Source: Chloroflexota bacterium
GTDB lineage: Bacteria > Chloroflexota > Dehalococcoidia > Lucifugimonadales > UBA826
Assembly (NCBI GenBank): GCA_003228105.1
Contig: QGNN01000011.1
Coordinates: 1 to 45,200, forward strand
Direction: 5' to 3'
DNA length: 45,200 nucleotides
A model generated the notes under the pieces. It made no database searches. It saw only the letters and a program-made list of their open reading frames with translations, and had not been told where the DNA came from. The position numbers were made by a program, and so were the translations under genes. Positions 25,262 through 34,147 of the stretch are shown piece by piece (the first letter of the stretch is position 1; every line of letters begins with the position of its first letter).

Positions 25262-26851
25262 TTATTCGCTTTCTTTCAAAAAATCGGACAACCTTTCTCC
25301 TATCATCATTGTAGTGACATTGGTGTTTGCCCTGACAGTGTCTGGCATTATGGAGGCGTCACCGATATAGAGATTGTCGATTCCAAATACTCGACAATTT
25401 TCATCTACGACCGCAAATTTATTAGAAGACTTGCCCATGGAACAGGTGCTTGTCAGATGATTTCCCGTTGTTGTTGTGGAGCGGAGCCATTTGTGAAATT
25501 TGTTTTTATCGCCGAATATGTCTTTTTCCGGGCTCGTTCGAATATCGACTATGTGGTCTAGGTAAGAACTATCCATAATTTCCGATGCCATTTGGACACC
25601 TTCGGCCATTCTAGTAACATCACTTTCAGTTGCTAGAAGGTTTAAATTCACAATAGGTTTATCATCTGGGGCCGCAGACTTAAGGACAACACTTCCTTCG
25701 CTTGTGGCTCGATATAGGGAAACGGTTATCTGTATTCCGGTTAGCTGTGGTTGAACTTTGTTGTGAGAATTGTGCAAGGGTAATATGTCTCTATAATCAC
25801 CACTAACTGCATAAGAACCCATCCACATCATCATATCGTCTGTCAGGTGCGAATTTTGAGATGTGTACCTTAAGCCAACCTGTAGCCGTGGAGAGCTAGG
25901 GTCTAGAGATCCTAGCTGGTTCACTTTGGCTAGCACAAAATTCTGTGGGTGATCCTGAAGGTTCTTGCCCACGCCCTCCAAATTTATTAAGGTTTTTATT
26001 CCGCATGATGTTAAATTGTCTACAGGGCCTATGCCTGACAGCATCAATATTTTAGGGTTGGCTATACTTCCTGCGGAAAGTATTACTGTTTCTGCTTCCA
26101 CCCTAAATATTTCTCCACCACTTTCGGCCTCAACGGCTGAAATCTTATTTTTGTCTACTATGAGCCTTGTTACTGTGCAATTTGATCGTAGTGTGAAATT
26201 CATACGATGCCTTGATTGAGTTAGATATCCAAGAGAAGTACTCACGCGTATACCATTTGGGTTGTTGCACGGAAATGCACCTACACCTGTTGCGTCTGGA
26301 AGATTGAAATCTGTGGCTTTGCCAAAGTCCCTGTCGACGCACGCTTGATAAAATCCTTCTTGAGGTGCGGTCCATTGATTCCTGGGAAACCGCTTCGCCG
26401 CGATTGGACCGTCTTTTCCATGAAAATCCCCACCAAAATCCAAATCTGTTTCTAGTTTTCTGAAATAAGGGAGGACTTTTTGGTAATCCCAATTGGGGAG
26501 ACTGTTTTCAGACCAACTATTGAAATCGTGAGTTAATCCTCGAAGAAATATTTGTCCATTTATTGAACTTGTACCGCCTGTTAGTTTGCCTCTGGGCAGT
26601 CGAATCATTCGATTGCCTGGTTCACTTTGATTATTTACGGTGGCAATGTATCCCCAATCATGTTCATCAGAAACAGCTAGATCAGTACCAGTAGCGTACC
26701 CATATTTGACGTCATCTGGCAGATCTTCAAATACAGGGTAGTCAGGTCCTCCTTCTAGGAGCAAAACAGAGCTTTCAGGATTTTCTGAAAGTCGAGTGGC
26801 CACTATAGCTCCTGCAGAACCTGCGCCTATCACTAAATAGTCATACTTCAT
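25262..26851 (-). CDS. GMC-family FAD-dependent oxidoreductase (choline dehydrogenase-like)
   Basis: A 529-residue glucose-methanol-choline oxidoreductase. The N-terminal dinucleotide fold is DYLVIGAGSAGAIVATRLSE, followed by the GMC signature RLPRGKLTGGTSSINGQIFLRG. Further features are the second signature VILSAGSIANPKILMLSGIGP, the active-site His in GNHLTSTCSMG and the C-terminal NLYIGDASIMPDTVRANTNVTTMMIGER, whose Asn pairs with the His. It oxidises an alcohol to an aldehyde with FAD, with electrons passed to an unknown acceptor. There is no secretion signal. The substrate cannot be told. It is divergent from nadD. Confidence 0.93.
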   Translation of the reverse strand: MKYDYLVIGAGSAGAIVATRLSENPESSVLLLEGGPDYPVFEDLPDDVKYGYATGTDLAVSDEHDWGYIATVNNQSEPGNRMIRLPRGKLTGGTSSINGQIFLRGLTHDFNSWSENSLPNWDYQKVLPYFRKLETDLDFGGDFHGKDGPIAAKRFPRNQWTAPQEGFYQACVDRDFGKATDFNLPDATGVGAFPCNNPNGIRVSTSLGYLTQSRHRMNFTLRSNCTVTRLIVDKNKISAVEAESGGEIFRVEAETVILSAGSIANPKILMLSGIGPVDNLTSCGIKTLINLEGVGKNLQDHPQNFVLAKVNQLGSLDPSSPRLQVGLRYTSQNSHLTDDMMMWMGSYAVSGDYRDILPLHNSHNKVQPQLTGIQITVSLYRATSEGSVVLKSAAPDDKPIVNLNLLATESDVTRMAEGVQMASEIMDSSYLDHIVDIRTSPEKDIFGDKNKFHKWLRSTTTTGNHLTSTCSMGKSSNKFAVVDENCRVFGIDNLYIGDASIMPDTVRANTNVTTMMIGERLSDFLKESE

Positions 26852-26975
26852 CGAGTAAAATGCCTCAAGTCAGGGTGTTGATTGGTTCTAGAGTATCAGG
26901 ATTTTGCAACTATATCCTGTATCCTGTCATAAAAATCGCTAGAAATAGAGGTAGTTAATTCATTGGGAGTTTGTA

Positions 26976-27569
26976 GTGATCATTGGACTTTTTGGGGGAA
27001 CTTTCGACCCCATACATAATGGCCATATCCAAGCTGCAAGTTCCGCGCATCGAATTCTTAAACTGGATAAAGTGATCATGGTCCCTGCTGGGGATCCCTA
27101 TCTAAAGAGAACTAAATTAATGGCATCACCAAAAGAAAGATGCCATATGGTGTCCTTGGCAATTCAAGAAATTCCCTTTTTAGAAGTTTCAGATATTGAG
27201 ATTTTTCGGTCTGGACCTTCCTATACCATAGATACAGTGAGGGAATTGAAACGAAATGGCGATGAAGTGATTGTCCTGCTAGGGGCGGATTCAATAACTG
27301 AAATGGATAAATGGGAGGATCCAGATTCACTTCACTCCGAATGTGAAGTTGTTGGGTTAACCCGTCCTGGTTTCCAAATCGATGAATCGAAACCATACCT
27401 GTCTAGACAAAGAAAATACTCATTAAGAATGATCGAAGTTAACTCTCCTGCTATTTCATCCACCAAGGTAAGAAACCTTATTCAAAATGGGCTGGATGTA
27501 GCAGAGTTAGTTCCTCAGGGAGTAAATCAATACATTCAGAAGGAAAGGCTATATCATTTATTGGCTTAA
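26976..27569 (+). CDS. nadD: Nicotinate-nucleotide adenylyltransferase NadD
   Basis: NadD adenylates nicotinate mononucleotide on the way to NAD. The 197-residue product carries GLFGGTFDPIHNGHIQAA (the GTFDPIHxGH adenylyltransferase motif), the substrate residues in VPAGDPYLKR, and SPAISSTKVRNLI, the C-terminal ISST-x-x-R motif. The start is a GTG at 26976 preceded by GGGAG at a suitable distance. pyrE follows after 32 bases in the same direction. Confidence 0.95.
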   Translation: MIIGLFGGTFDPIHNGHIQAASSAHRILKLDKVIMVPAGDPYLKRTKLMASPKERCHMVSLAIQEIPFLEVSDIEIFRSGPSYTIDTVRELKRNGDEVIVLLGADSITEMDKWEDPDSLHSECEVVGLTRPGFQIDESKPYLSRQRKYSLRMIEVNSPAISSTKVRNLIQNGLDVAELVPQGVNQYIQKERLYHLLA

Positions 27570-27601
27570 ATTAACTTTGTGGAATATATTCTGTTATCGA
27601 A

Positions 27602-28171
27602 ATGAATGATATCGAGAGATTATTAGAAGTAGCTAAAGAGAGAAAAGCTCTGATATTCGGTGAATTCACCTTGTCGTCAGGAAATAAAAGCAGTTACTAC
27701 TTTGATGGTCGACTACTGACTCTTGATCCGGAAGGATCATACCTCACAGCTAAGTGCTTTTTACCTATCCTGTACAAATGTAATGCAGAGGCCCTGGCAG
27801 GACCCACCTTAGGAGCTGATCCAATTGTTTCCTCCGTTAGTACCTTGAGCTACATCGAAGGGAAACCTGTGCCGGCTTTGATTGTACGGAAGGAAAAAAA
27901 GACTCATGGCGGGGGTAGAAATATTGAAGGATATTTTTATAAAGGGCAGAAGGTTGCTGTGGTTGATGACACATGCACAACAGGAGGCAGTTTGTTTCAC
28001 GCCATAGAAGCGGTTGAAGATGAAGGGTGTGAGGTTGTCAAAGTGCTATCCATAATGGATCGAAAGGCTGGTGGCAGTGAGGAACTTAAACGCAGAGGGT
28101 ATGATTTTCAAAGTCTATTTGTCGCTGATGACAAAGGAGAAATCCACATTACTCAAATTGGATCACAGTAG
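27602..28171 (+). CDS. pyrE: Orotate phosphoribosyltransferase PyrE
   Basis: PyrE joins orotate to phosphoribosyl pyrophosphate in pyrimidine synthesis. The 189 residues include FTLSSGNKSSYYFDGR (orotate site), AGPTLGADPIVSSVS, the flexible-loop region RKEKKTHGGGRNIEG with catalytic Lys, and the PRPP-binding loop VAVVDDTCTTGGSLFHA. An ATG start at 27602 and normal length support it. It sits between nadD and the exporter gene in one direction. Confidence 0.95.
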   Translation: MNDIERLLEVAKERKALIFGEFTLSSGNKSSYYFDGRLLTLDPEGSYLTAKCFLPILYKCNAEALAGPTLGADPIVSSVSTLSYIEGKPVPALIVRKEKKTHGGGRNIEGYFYKGQKVAVVDDTCTTGGSLFHAIEAVEDEGCEVVKVLSIMDRKAGGSEELKRRGYDFQSLFVADDKGEIHITQIGSQ

Positions 28172-28183
28172 AAAATAGTATTG

Positions 28184-29701
28184 ATGATTTTATTTTTAAG
28201 CCGAATCCAAAATAAACCCTCATATCGGTGGTGGATTTACGGGGCAGTTGCTATTGGCACTTTCATATCCATTGTTGAACAGTCTGCGACATCTATAGTT
28301 GTTCCCAGTATCGCAGGACATTTTGGGGCAGATATTCCCACTGCTCAGTGGATGGCTATAGCCTACATGTTGAGTGTAAGTGCTCTAATGATGCCGGCAG
28401 GTGCTATTGCTGACTCCATCGGGAGAAAAAGAATATGGATATGTGGGCTGTTGATATTTGCTTGTGCTACCGCGCTCACTGGGTTTTCTCAAGAATTTTG
28501 GATGGTCATAGTAGGCAAAATTTTTATGGGTATTGGTGCGTCAGCCTTGCAGGCGAATGGCATGGCAATGATTGCGCGTTCTTTTCCTGATGAAGAGAGA
28601 GGCAAGGCCCTCGGGTTACACATGACAATCGTTGGGTTGGGAGCTATTGGTGGCCCAATATTAGGTGGGAGCATTGATAGCTATTTTGGATGGAGGGCCA
28701 TTTTCTTTTTCATATCAGTATTCAGCATTTTTGCAACTTGTATTGCTATGTTAATTTTGACGCCGGATCCTCAAAAAAGATCTGGGAAAGAAGATTCCAT
28801 CAAGAATTTTGATTGGAGTGGAACGTTCATTTCTGCGTTATTCCTGCTCTCACTAATGTTGGTTATAACTTTTAGTAACAAATTATCACTGTCCTCTCCA
28901 TATATTATTTTGGGAACGCTGTGTTCTATATTGTTGTTCGCTGCGTTCCTTTTTAGAGAAAAAACAGCAAAAAAACCAATATTGCCTCTTAGTCTATTTA
29001 AATCTTTTTCCTTTTCTTTGGGCTCCTCGTCAAGATTTATATCTTTTACCGCAAGCTCAAGCACGTTTTTCTTAATGCCATTTTTTCTGGTTTCAGGGCT
29101 AGGGTTAACAACGGCCACGGCGGCATTGTATTTACTTCCCGGGGCCATTGCATTGGCTATTTTTGGACCGATTAGTGGCCGATTAGCTGACAGAATTGGT
29201 ACCACGGGCCCATCAGTTATCGGAATGGTTTCTTGTTCGGTGGCGATGTATTTGTTCTCTCAAGTGAGCCTGACTTCTACACTGGCTTTGGTGGGCATAG
29301 CGTCAGGGTTATCTGGCATGGGAATGAGTATTTTTATGGCCCCTAATACGAGTGCTATTATGGGGAGTGCTGGTAGAAAACACTATGGGATTGTCTCTGC
29401 ATTTTTAAATTTAACCAGGAATGGCGCTCATATTGTAGGAATCGCAATACCAACCGCCATCGTAGTATCAGTAATGGCCAGTTTAGGTTATGAAGCAGAT
29501 TTATCGGATTCTGAGAAGCTTAAAGATATCGGGTTGCGAACCGCATATGCCTCAGCAATGGCGAGGGCATTTCAGTTATCTACCATTTTGATGATAATTG
29601 CGGGGCTTTTAGTTGTTGGTGGAGGGATTTTCGATAGATTTAGAAAACAAGTTAACCAGTTTAAATTGGATACCGTCCCGCCACCAGGTATAAAAAAATG
29701 A
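28184..29701 (+). CDS. MFS transporter, DHA2-type drug:proton antiporter
   Basis: A 505-residue membrane protein with about 14 predicted helices, the size and shape of the DHA2 family. Family motifs are WMAIAYMLSVSALMMPAGAI, then the loop 2-3 motif A as ADSIGRKR, the arginine-containing helix 4 region, and motif C on helix 5 as GLGAIGGPILGGSID. Such proteins export drugs, metabolites or acids in exchange for protons; no substrate can be named. The ATG at 28184 is preferred over the TTG one codon earlier. Its end overlaps the first codon of the phosphatase gene by four bases, so the two are coupled. Confidence 0.88.
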   Translation: MILFLSRIQNKPSYRWWIYGAVAIGTFISIVEQSATSIVVPSIAGHFGADIPTAQWMAIAYMLSVSALMMPAGAIADSIGRKRIWICGLLIFACATALTGFSQEFWMVIVGKIFMGIGASALQANGMAMIARSFPDEERGKALGLHMTIVGLGAIGGPILGGSIDSYFGWRAIFFFISVFSIFATCIAMLILTPDPQKRSGKEDSIKNFDWSGTFISALFLLSLMLVITFSNKLSLSSPYIILGTLCSILLFAAFLFREKTAKKPILPLSLFKSFSFSLGSSSRFISFTASSSTFFLMPFFLVSGLGLTTATAALYLLPGAIALAIFGPISGRLADRIGTTGPSVIGMVSCSVAMYLFSQVSLTSTLALVGIASGLSGMGMSIFMAPNTSAIMGSAGRKHYGIVSAFLNLTRNGAHIVGIAIPTAIVVSVMASLGYEADLSDSEKLKDIGLRTAYASAMARAFQLSTILMIIAGLLVVGGGIFDRFRKQVNQFKLDTVPPPGIKK

Positions 29702-30339
29702 GGTTAATCTTAATTAGGCATGCACAATCCAAGGCTAATGCTGAGGGTCGCTGGCAGGGGACCATGGATTTTGATCTTTCGAAAGACGGCCAAGGCCAAT
29801 GTGAAAAGCTTCGTGAAAGATTCATTAAGGAGGAATTGGAACCTTCTCATGTTTATTCCAGCCCATTAACAAGAGCTTATAAAACAGCCGAAATATCTTT
29901 GCCCAACACTCCTATTCATAAAATTCAAGATTTGAGAGAAAATGATGCAGGAGTATTTTCAGGTAAAACATCTGACGAGTTATCAACGGAACACTCTGTG
30001 ATATTTGAAGAATTTCTCAGTTCTAGAAATTTTGATTTAGTCCCAAATGCTGAAACTCGCTATAAGATTAAGCAAAGAGCCGAGACAGTTATAGGATTTC
30101 TTGTTAAAGGCCATAATTCTAAAGATTTTGTTATTGCCTTTTCACATAGTGGATTCTTAGCTCATTTGATAGCAGTAATTCTTGGAACTAATCGTGTATG
30201 GAATCTAAGAATACCTAATACAGCAATATTTGATTTTGAAATTGATCCCGATGGCTGGGAGCTAAGTAGGTCTATCAACGGTGATCGCGGGCGTTTCCAA
30301 ATAAATAGATTTGCAGATGCTGGTCATTTATTCTGCTGA
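29698..30339 (+). CDS. Histidine phosphatase family protein (phosphoglycerate mutase-like)
   Basis: A 213-residue histidine phosphatase. The catalytic His is in LIRHAQSKANAEGRWQG, with partner residues in YSSPLTRAYKTAEI, an acidic LRENDAGVFSG and the second His in IAFSHSGFLAHL. The canonical RHG is RHA here, a tolerated change. Substrate may be a phosphosugar, nucleotide or cofactor phosphate such as alpha-ribazole phosphate. It is coupled to the MFS gene upstream. Its 3' end overlaps, tail to tail, that of a second paralogue on the other strand. Confidence 0.88.
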   Translation: MRLILIRHAQSKANAEGRWQGTMDFDLSKDGQGQCEKLRERFIKEELEPSHVYSSPLTRAYKTAEISLPNTPIHKIQDLRENDAGVFSGKTSDELSTEHSVIFEEFLSSRNFDLVPNAETRYKIKQRAETVIGFLVKGHNSKDFVIAFSHSGFLAHLIAVILGTNRVWNLRIPNTAIFDFEIDPDGWELSRSINGDRGRFQINRFADAGHLFC

Positions 30340-30989
30340 GGCAGATGAGGTTGTTCGTTAAATCTAAGTATTCGCCATGAGGTTGGATTGAAACGATGCC
30401 TTGATAAATCCGACCATTTATTTGCATCCAGCTGGAATTCAAATACAGCTGTGTTTTTGGTGGTTATGGCCCAGAGCTTTGGTGACTCAAATATGCAGCT
30501 CACTGTGTGTTGGATTATTCCCGCATGGCAGAACATGACCACAATATCGGTGTCAGAGTGCCGAGATAAAGCTAAATTCAAGATTCTATTGGCTCTATCC
30601 CTTCGGTCGGTTTCTTGTTCTGACTCCTCCACATATGACCAGTCCCTACTATCTTTAAAATTCTCTGCTTGTTTCGGGTATTTTGCCTCAATCTCATTCC
30701 ATGTAAGGCCCTCAAAGATTCCGGCACCGGTCTCTTTTAAGTCGTCTATAGTGACAAAAGGAAGGTTCCAATGTGCACCTGCTAGACGAGCAGTGTCTTG
30801 GGCTCTTTTTTGTGGGCTCACGTACACATGTGTAGGGATAAAATTCTCTTTTTTAAACCAATGCCCTAATTCCTGCGCCTGACTTTTGCCAAGTGTTGTA
30901 AGGTTGGTAATTTCAAGATCCCTTGAGCCTGACCACCGCATCAATAAGTTTGCGTCGGTTTCACCATGTCTAATTAAAATGAGTCTCAT
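30324..30989 (-). CDS. Histidine phosphatase family protein, convergent paralogue
   Basis: A 221-residue histidine phosphatase with the full LIRHGETDANLLMRWSGSRD motif, YVSPQKRAQDTARLAGAHW, LKETGAGIFEGLTWNEIE and MFCHAGIIQHTV (second His). It shares about the same layout as the gene it faces, and the two coding ends overlap by 16 bases. The close pairing suggests an inverted duplication followed by divergence. Substrate unknown. It is 41 bases downstream of dnaA in the same direction. Confidence 0.88.
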   Translation of the reverse strand: MRLILIRHGETDANLLMRWSGSRDLEITNLTTLGKSQAQELGHWFKKENFIPTHVYVSPQKRAQDTARLAGAHWNLPFVTIDDLKETGAGIFEGLTWNEIEAKYPKQAENFKDSRDWSYVEESEQETDRRDRANRILNLALSRHSDTDIVVMFCHAGIIQHTVSCIFESPKLWAITTKNTAVFEFQLDANKWSDLSRHRFNPTSWRILRFNEQPHLPQQNK

Positions 30990-31030
30990 GAATATAAACC
31001 TTTAGCGGTTATAACGGTGGCCCAGCTAAA

Positions 31031-32461
31031 TCATCTTGCGGCACCGGTCAAGTTGTTTCTAATAGCTAAAACATCGTTTCTGAGCTTGCCGTCTATATTG
31101 ATTAATGAGGCGACTTTTTCGTGGCCATGTATCACGGTTGAATGGTCTCTTCCGCCCAGTATTTTGCCTATTGCAGAAAGACTCAAGGATGTTTCTTCTC
31201 TGAGAAGAAACATCGCGACTTGCCTAGGAACCAAATATATTTTTGTTCTGAGAGGTCCCATAATTTGATCAGAGGTTACTCCAAAGTAGTTTGACACTTC
31301 TGAAATAATTTTGGAATCAGAGATAGGCTCTTTGTTAATTCTTTCAGAATCTCCCACCATTCGCTTGACGGATTCAATTGTAATGGGCTCATCGCGAAAC
31401 TGAGCCAAAGCAACGACTCGATTTAGAAGACCTTCTAATTCTCTAACATTTGAACGAATTTTATCTCCTAAAAATTCAATTACATTCGGAGGTATATCAT
31501 ACCTTTGCTGGGCGGCCTTACCCCTTAATATGGCTATTCTGGTTTCTAGCTGGGGCGCCTGAATATCAGTTACCAATCCGCCAGTTAGTCTTGAGGTGAT
31601 ACGTGATTCCAAGGTTCTTAGCTCGTCAATATTCCGATCACTTGCAACCACTATTTGTTTGTTTTCTACATGCAGGGAATTGAAAGTATGAAAAAAGCCT
31701 TCCTGTGTTTGTTCTTTTCCTATAAGAAATTGAATGTCATCAATTAAAAGAACATCGGCAGTTCTATATTTATTCCGGAATTCCTCAGTTTGTCCATTTT
31801 GAATTGCCCTCACATACTGGTTCGTAAATTCCTCGGAGGTCACATAGATCACGACTAGGCCAAGTTTTTTGGTTTCGTGCCCAATTGCCTGTAATAAGTG
31901 TGTCTTTCCTAAACCTACGGGTGAATGAATCACTAAAGGGTTAAAAATTGTTCCAGGGTTTTCTGAAACCGCCTTTGCCCCGGCAAATGCAAGGTGATTG
32001 GAATTTCCAACAATAAAATTCTCGAATGTGTATCTTTTATTAAAGTCATGGGACTCGATACGTGGTTCACTTATAACATTGGAAACTGGGTCTTGGAATA
32101 AATCATGGCCAGATATTATGTGCTTCGCAGTAGGATCTGATCTGCTATATGGGCTAGACGGGATTACAGGTTGCTCATTTTTCCCTGAAATAATAATCTC
32201 ATTAATTACCGCGAACTTGAGCTTAACGTCGAAGCCGATTATTGTCCTCAATTCTTGTTCGAGCATGTCTAGCATACGTTCTTCTAAGTATTGAGCAGTG
32301 AAAGCGTTTGGAGTTTCCACATTGAACTCATCAGAAATAAACGAAACGCCAACTGTGTCTCGAAGCCAAGTATCATAGCTGGGCTTCGGGATGTTCAGTT
32401 CTACTTTACCCAGAACAGAATTCCAGATTTTATCGGCTTTTTGAATTGTTTCTCGGTCCAT
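31031..32461 (-). CDS. dnaA: Chromosomal replication initiator DnaA
   Basis: The 476-residue product has all DnaA domains. Domain I is IWNSVLGKVELNIPKPSYDTW. A linker follows to about residue 140, then the AAA+ domain with Walker A PVGLGKTHLLQAIGHE (about 181-196), Walker B VLLIDDIQFLIGKEQTQEGFFHTFN and sensor II REL region RSNVRELEGLLNRV. Domain IV has VPRQVAMFLLREETSLSLSAIGKILGGRDHSTVIHGHEK, split around the DNA-binding signature GGRDHSTVIH. Unusually, dnaN does not follow; the next gene is a histidine phosphatase, and upstream is a metal-binding lipoprotein. One relaxed DnaA box (TTTTACACA, 32465-32473) abuts the start and could be autoregulatory. Confidence 0.96.
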   Translation of the reverse strand: MDRETIQKADKIWNSVLGKVELNIPKPSYDTWLRDTVGVSFISDEFNVETPNAFTAQYLEERMLDMLEQELRTIIGFDVKLKFAVINEIIISGKNEQPVIPSSPYSRSDPTAKHIISGHDLFQDPVSNVISEPRIESHDFNKRYTFENFIVGNSNHLAFAGAKAVSENPGTIFNPLVIHSPVGLGKTHLLQAIGHETKKLGLVVIYVTSEEFTNQYVRAIQNGQTEEFRNKYRTADVLLIDDIQFLIGKEQTQEGFFHTFNSLHVENKQIVVASDRNIDELRTLESRITSRLTGGLVTDIQAPQLETRIAILRGKAAQQRYDIPPNVIEFLGDKIRSNVRELEGLLNRVVALAQFRDEPITIESVKRMVGDSERINKEPISDSKIISEVSNYFGVTSDQIMGPLRTKIYLVPRQVAMFLLREETSLSLSAIGKILGGRDHSTVIHGHEKVASLINIDGKLRNDVLAIRNNLTGAAR

Positions 32462-32947
32462 AAATTTTACACAAAACTACCTTCAGTATTTGAGCCCTTT
32501 TTTTCAAAAGGCAATATCGGAGATTTCCCGACTCCTCAACTTCTACCCCACACTTGCCTACATTAACACTGCTCTCAATATGAGCAGGGCAGGACAAGAC
32601 ATAAACCCGAAAAATTTCTTGGAGAAGTCATCTAAGATGACGTTGTATATTTTCGATCCTCTCCAGAACTCCTGAAAGTCAATCAAAATTGAACTTCTTT
32701 TCAGATATATGTTGTACACCCCATATTTAACACTGTGCAAGGGAGCCAAGAGGGAATTTAGACGTCAATTTGGTTCAAGCTATTAAAGGACGAAATTGTT
32801 ATTCATGAAACACAATTCATGCGTTAATGACGATATTTACAGTGGAATCTTGCATATTTATTCGAAAACATTGAAAAAGAAGGGTATTCCATGATTTTGT
32901 CCACTGTTTTTCATACTCCGAGGAAAGCAATGTAATAATCATGGAAT
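32462..32947. other. 485-base spacer upstream of dnaA, no gene seen
   Basis: No frame here has family features. I see one relaxed DnaA box at 32465-32473 (TTTTACACA), a perfect 7-base inverted repeat GTCATCT-A-AGATGAC at 32627-32641, and a palindromic TTCATGAA with an ATTCATG copy around 32802-32821. The region presumably holds the dnaA promoter on the minus strand. It lacks the dense box cluster expected of a dnaA-linked origin. Confidence 0.5.
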
Positions 32948-33979
32948 TTATTTCAATCCGTTATGGATTAATTCTGAAAGTGTCATCATCATCTCAATGT
33001 ATGATTCACCGTCTTTTAGGTATTCAACCTGCAATCCTGTTATAACCTGAACATTTACGTCTTGCGCTATCTGCCTTGTTATTTTCTCCTCAACCCCTTT
33101 TTCCATAAAAATACCCTTAACTTTCGTGAGTTTAATTTCGTCGATCAGCTTTGCTATATTGGCCGCGGTTGGTTCAGAATCTGTAGTTGCTGAAGGAATT
33201 ACTGCCCCTATGACATCAAAACCATACTTATCCTCTAGGTAGCCAAGAGCTTCATGGGAGGTTACTAATTTCCGGTCTTTTTCGGGGATTTTTTGAAACA
33301 GGGATCGCATATGCTGATCAAGGTCAGAAAGTTGGCCTTTGTAGACTGAGGCATTTTTTTGGTAGTAGTCAGATGAGTCAGGGTCCATATTGGAAAGTTG
33401 GACTTTGATTTCATCTATAGCTATGGACACACGGGACGGATCTAACCAGAAATGAGGATCCATGGGTCTATTGAGATGTTCATCGTGTTCGTCAGTTTGC
33501 GCCGCTTTGATTGGATTGACTTTGGTTCCCAAAACTAGAAATGTGGTATTTGGATTCAATGAATTTTCAAGAAGCGGTGTAATGTTGCTGCCTTCTAATG
33601 ACAACCCTATGGTAAACACCAATTGAGAATTAGATAGTTTGGCTACTTTTTTTGGGGTTGGCTGGTAAGTATGAGGGTCCTTACCGGCAGGTGTTAGGCT
33701 CTCAACTACCACCCTTTCTCCTCCTACAATCGTAACCCAATCAGAAATAATGCTGGTGGTGGTATGTATTTTTAGTAAACCATCTTTGTTTATATTTCCA
33801 GAGTTTTTGCCCTCCTGGCCTGAATCGGAAGTTTTTTCGTCCACAGTTAAGGTATCGGATTTGTTGGTGCATCCAATGCCAGCAGAAAAAATTCCCATTA
33901 CCAAGAGAGCTATACTAAATCTAAAAATCAGCTGTTTATATTGAGACGAACTCATATTATTCGAACCTGAATTGGTCAT
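32948..33979 (-). CDS. Zinc/manganese ABC transporter substrate-binding lipoprotein (ZnuA-like)
   Basis: A 343-residue cluster A-I metal-binding protein. A lipoprotein signal (helix then lipobox AGIGC) leads to an acidic Ser/Gly-rich linker and the binding domain. Metal ligands are expected from His in GKDPHTYQPTPKKV, His in MDPHFWLDPSRV, His in LVTSHEALGYLEDKYG and an acidic residue in the C-terminal lobe. A short His/Asp/Glu loop (DEHDEH) precedes the second ligand, as in ZnuA-type zinc carriers. No membrane or ATPase partner genes lie beside it, so the rest of the transporter must be elsewhere. The start could be the ATG at 33979 or at 33955. Confidence 0.88.
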   Translation of the reverse strand: MTNSGSNNMSSSQYKQLIFRFSIALLVMGIFSAGIGCTNKSDTLTVDEKTSDSGQEGKNSGNINKDGLLKIHTTTSIISDWVTIVGGERVVVESLTPAGKDPHTYQPTPKKVAKLSNSQLVFTIGLSLEGSNITPLLENSLNPNTTFLVLGTKVNPIKAAQTDEHDEHLNRPMDPHFWLDPSRVSIAIDEIKVQLSNMDPDSSDYYQKNASVYKGQLSDLDQHMRSLFQKIPEKDRKLVTSHEALGYLEDKYGFDVIGAVIPSATTDSEPTAANIAKLIDEIKLTKVKGIFMEKGVEEKITRQIAQDVNVQVITGLQVEYLKDGESYIEMMMTLSELIHNGLK

Positions 33980-34015
33980 CGGTTTATGTTTATTGAGACT
34001 AAGTATCAGTTAGCA

Positions 34016-34029
34016 ATAATTTTAATTAT
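34016..34029. promoter_or_regulatory. AT-rich palindrome, possible Zur/Fur-type operator
   Basis: ATAATT-TT-AATTAT lies 37-50 bases upstream of the metal-binding lipoprotein start, in sequence resembling a Fur/Zur box (AATGATAATTA on the minus strand). Position and composition fit metal-dependent repression. AT-rich palindromes are frequent in this genome, so this is a suggestion only. Confidence 0.3.
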
Positions 34030-34147
34030 CATTTTCGTTTCTTGTCAACATCCGATATAAGTCAAATATAGTTTCAAAATCTTAGGGTTTTTTTAGAATA
34101 TTAAGATATTCTTGAAATGGTGGAAATCATAAAATTAGAGGAATAAC

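Noticed and set aside
25139-25561. Plus-strand 140-residue frame over the end of the GMC gene
   Set aside because: It is antisense to a well-supported oxidoreductase and the hydrolase remnant, with no domain features.
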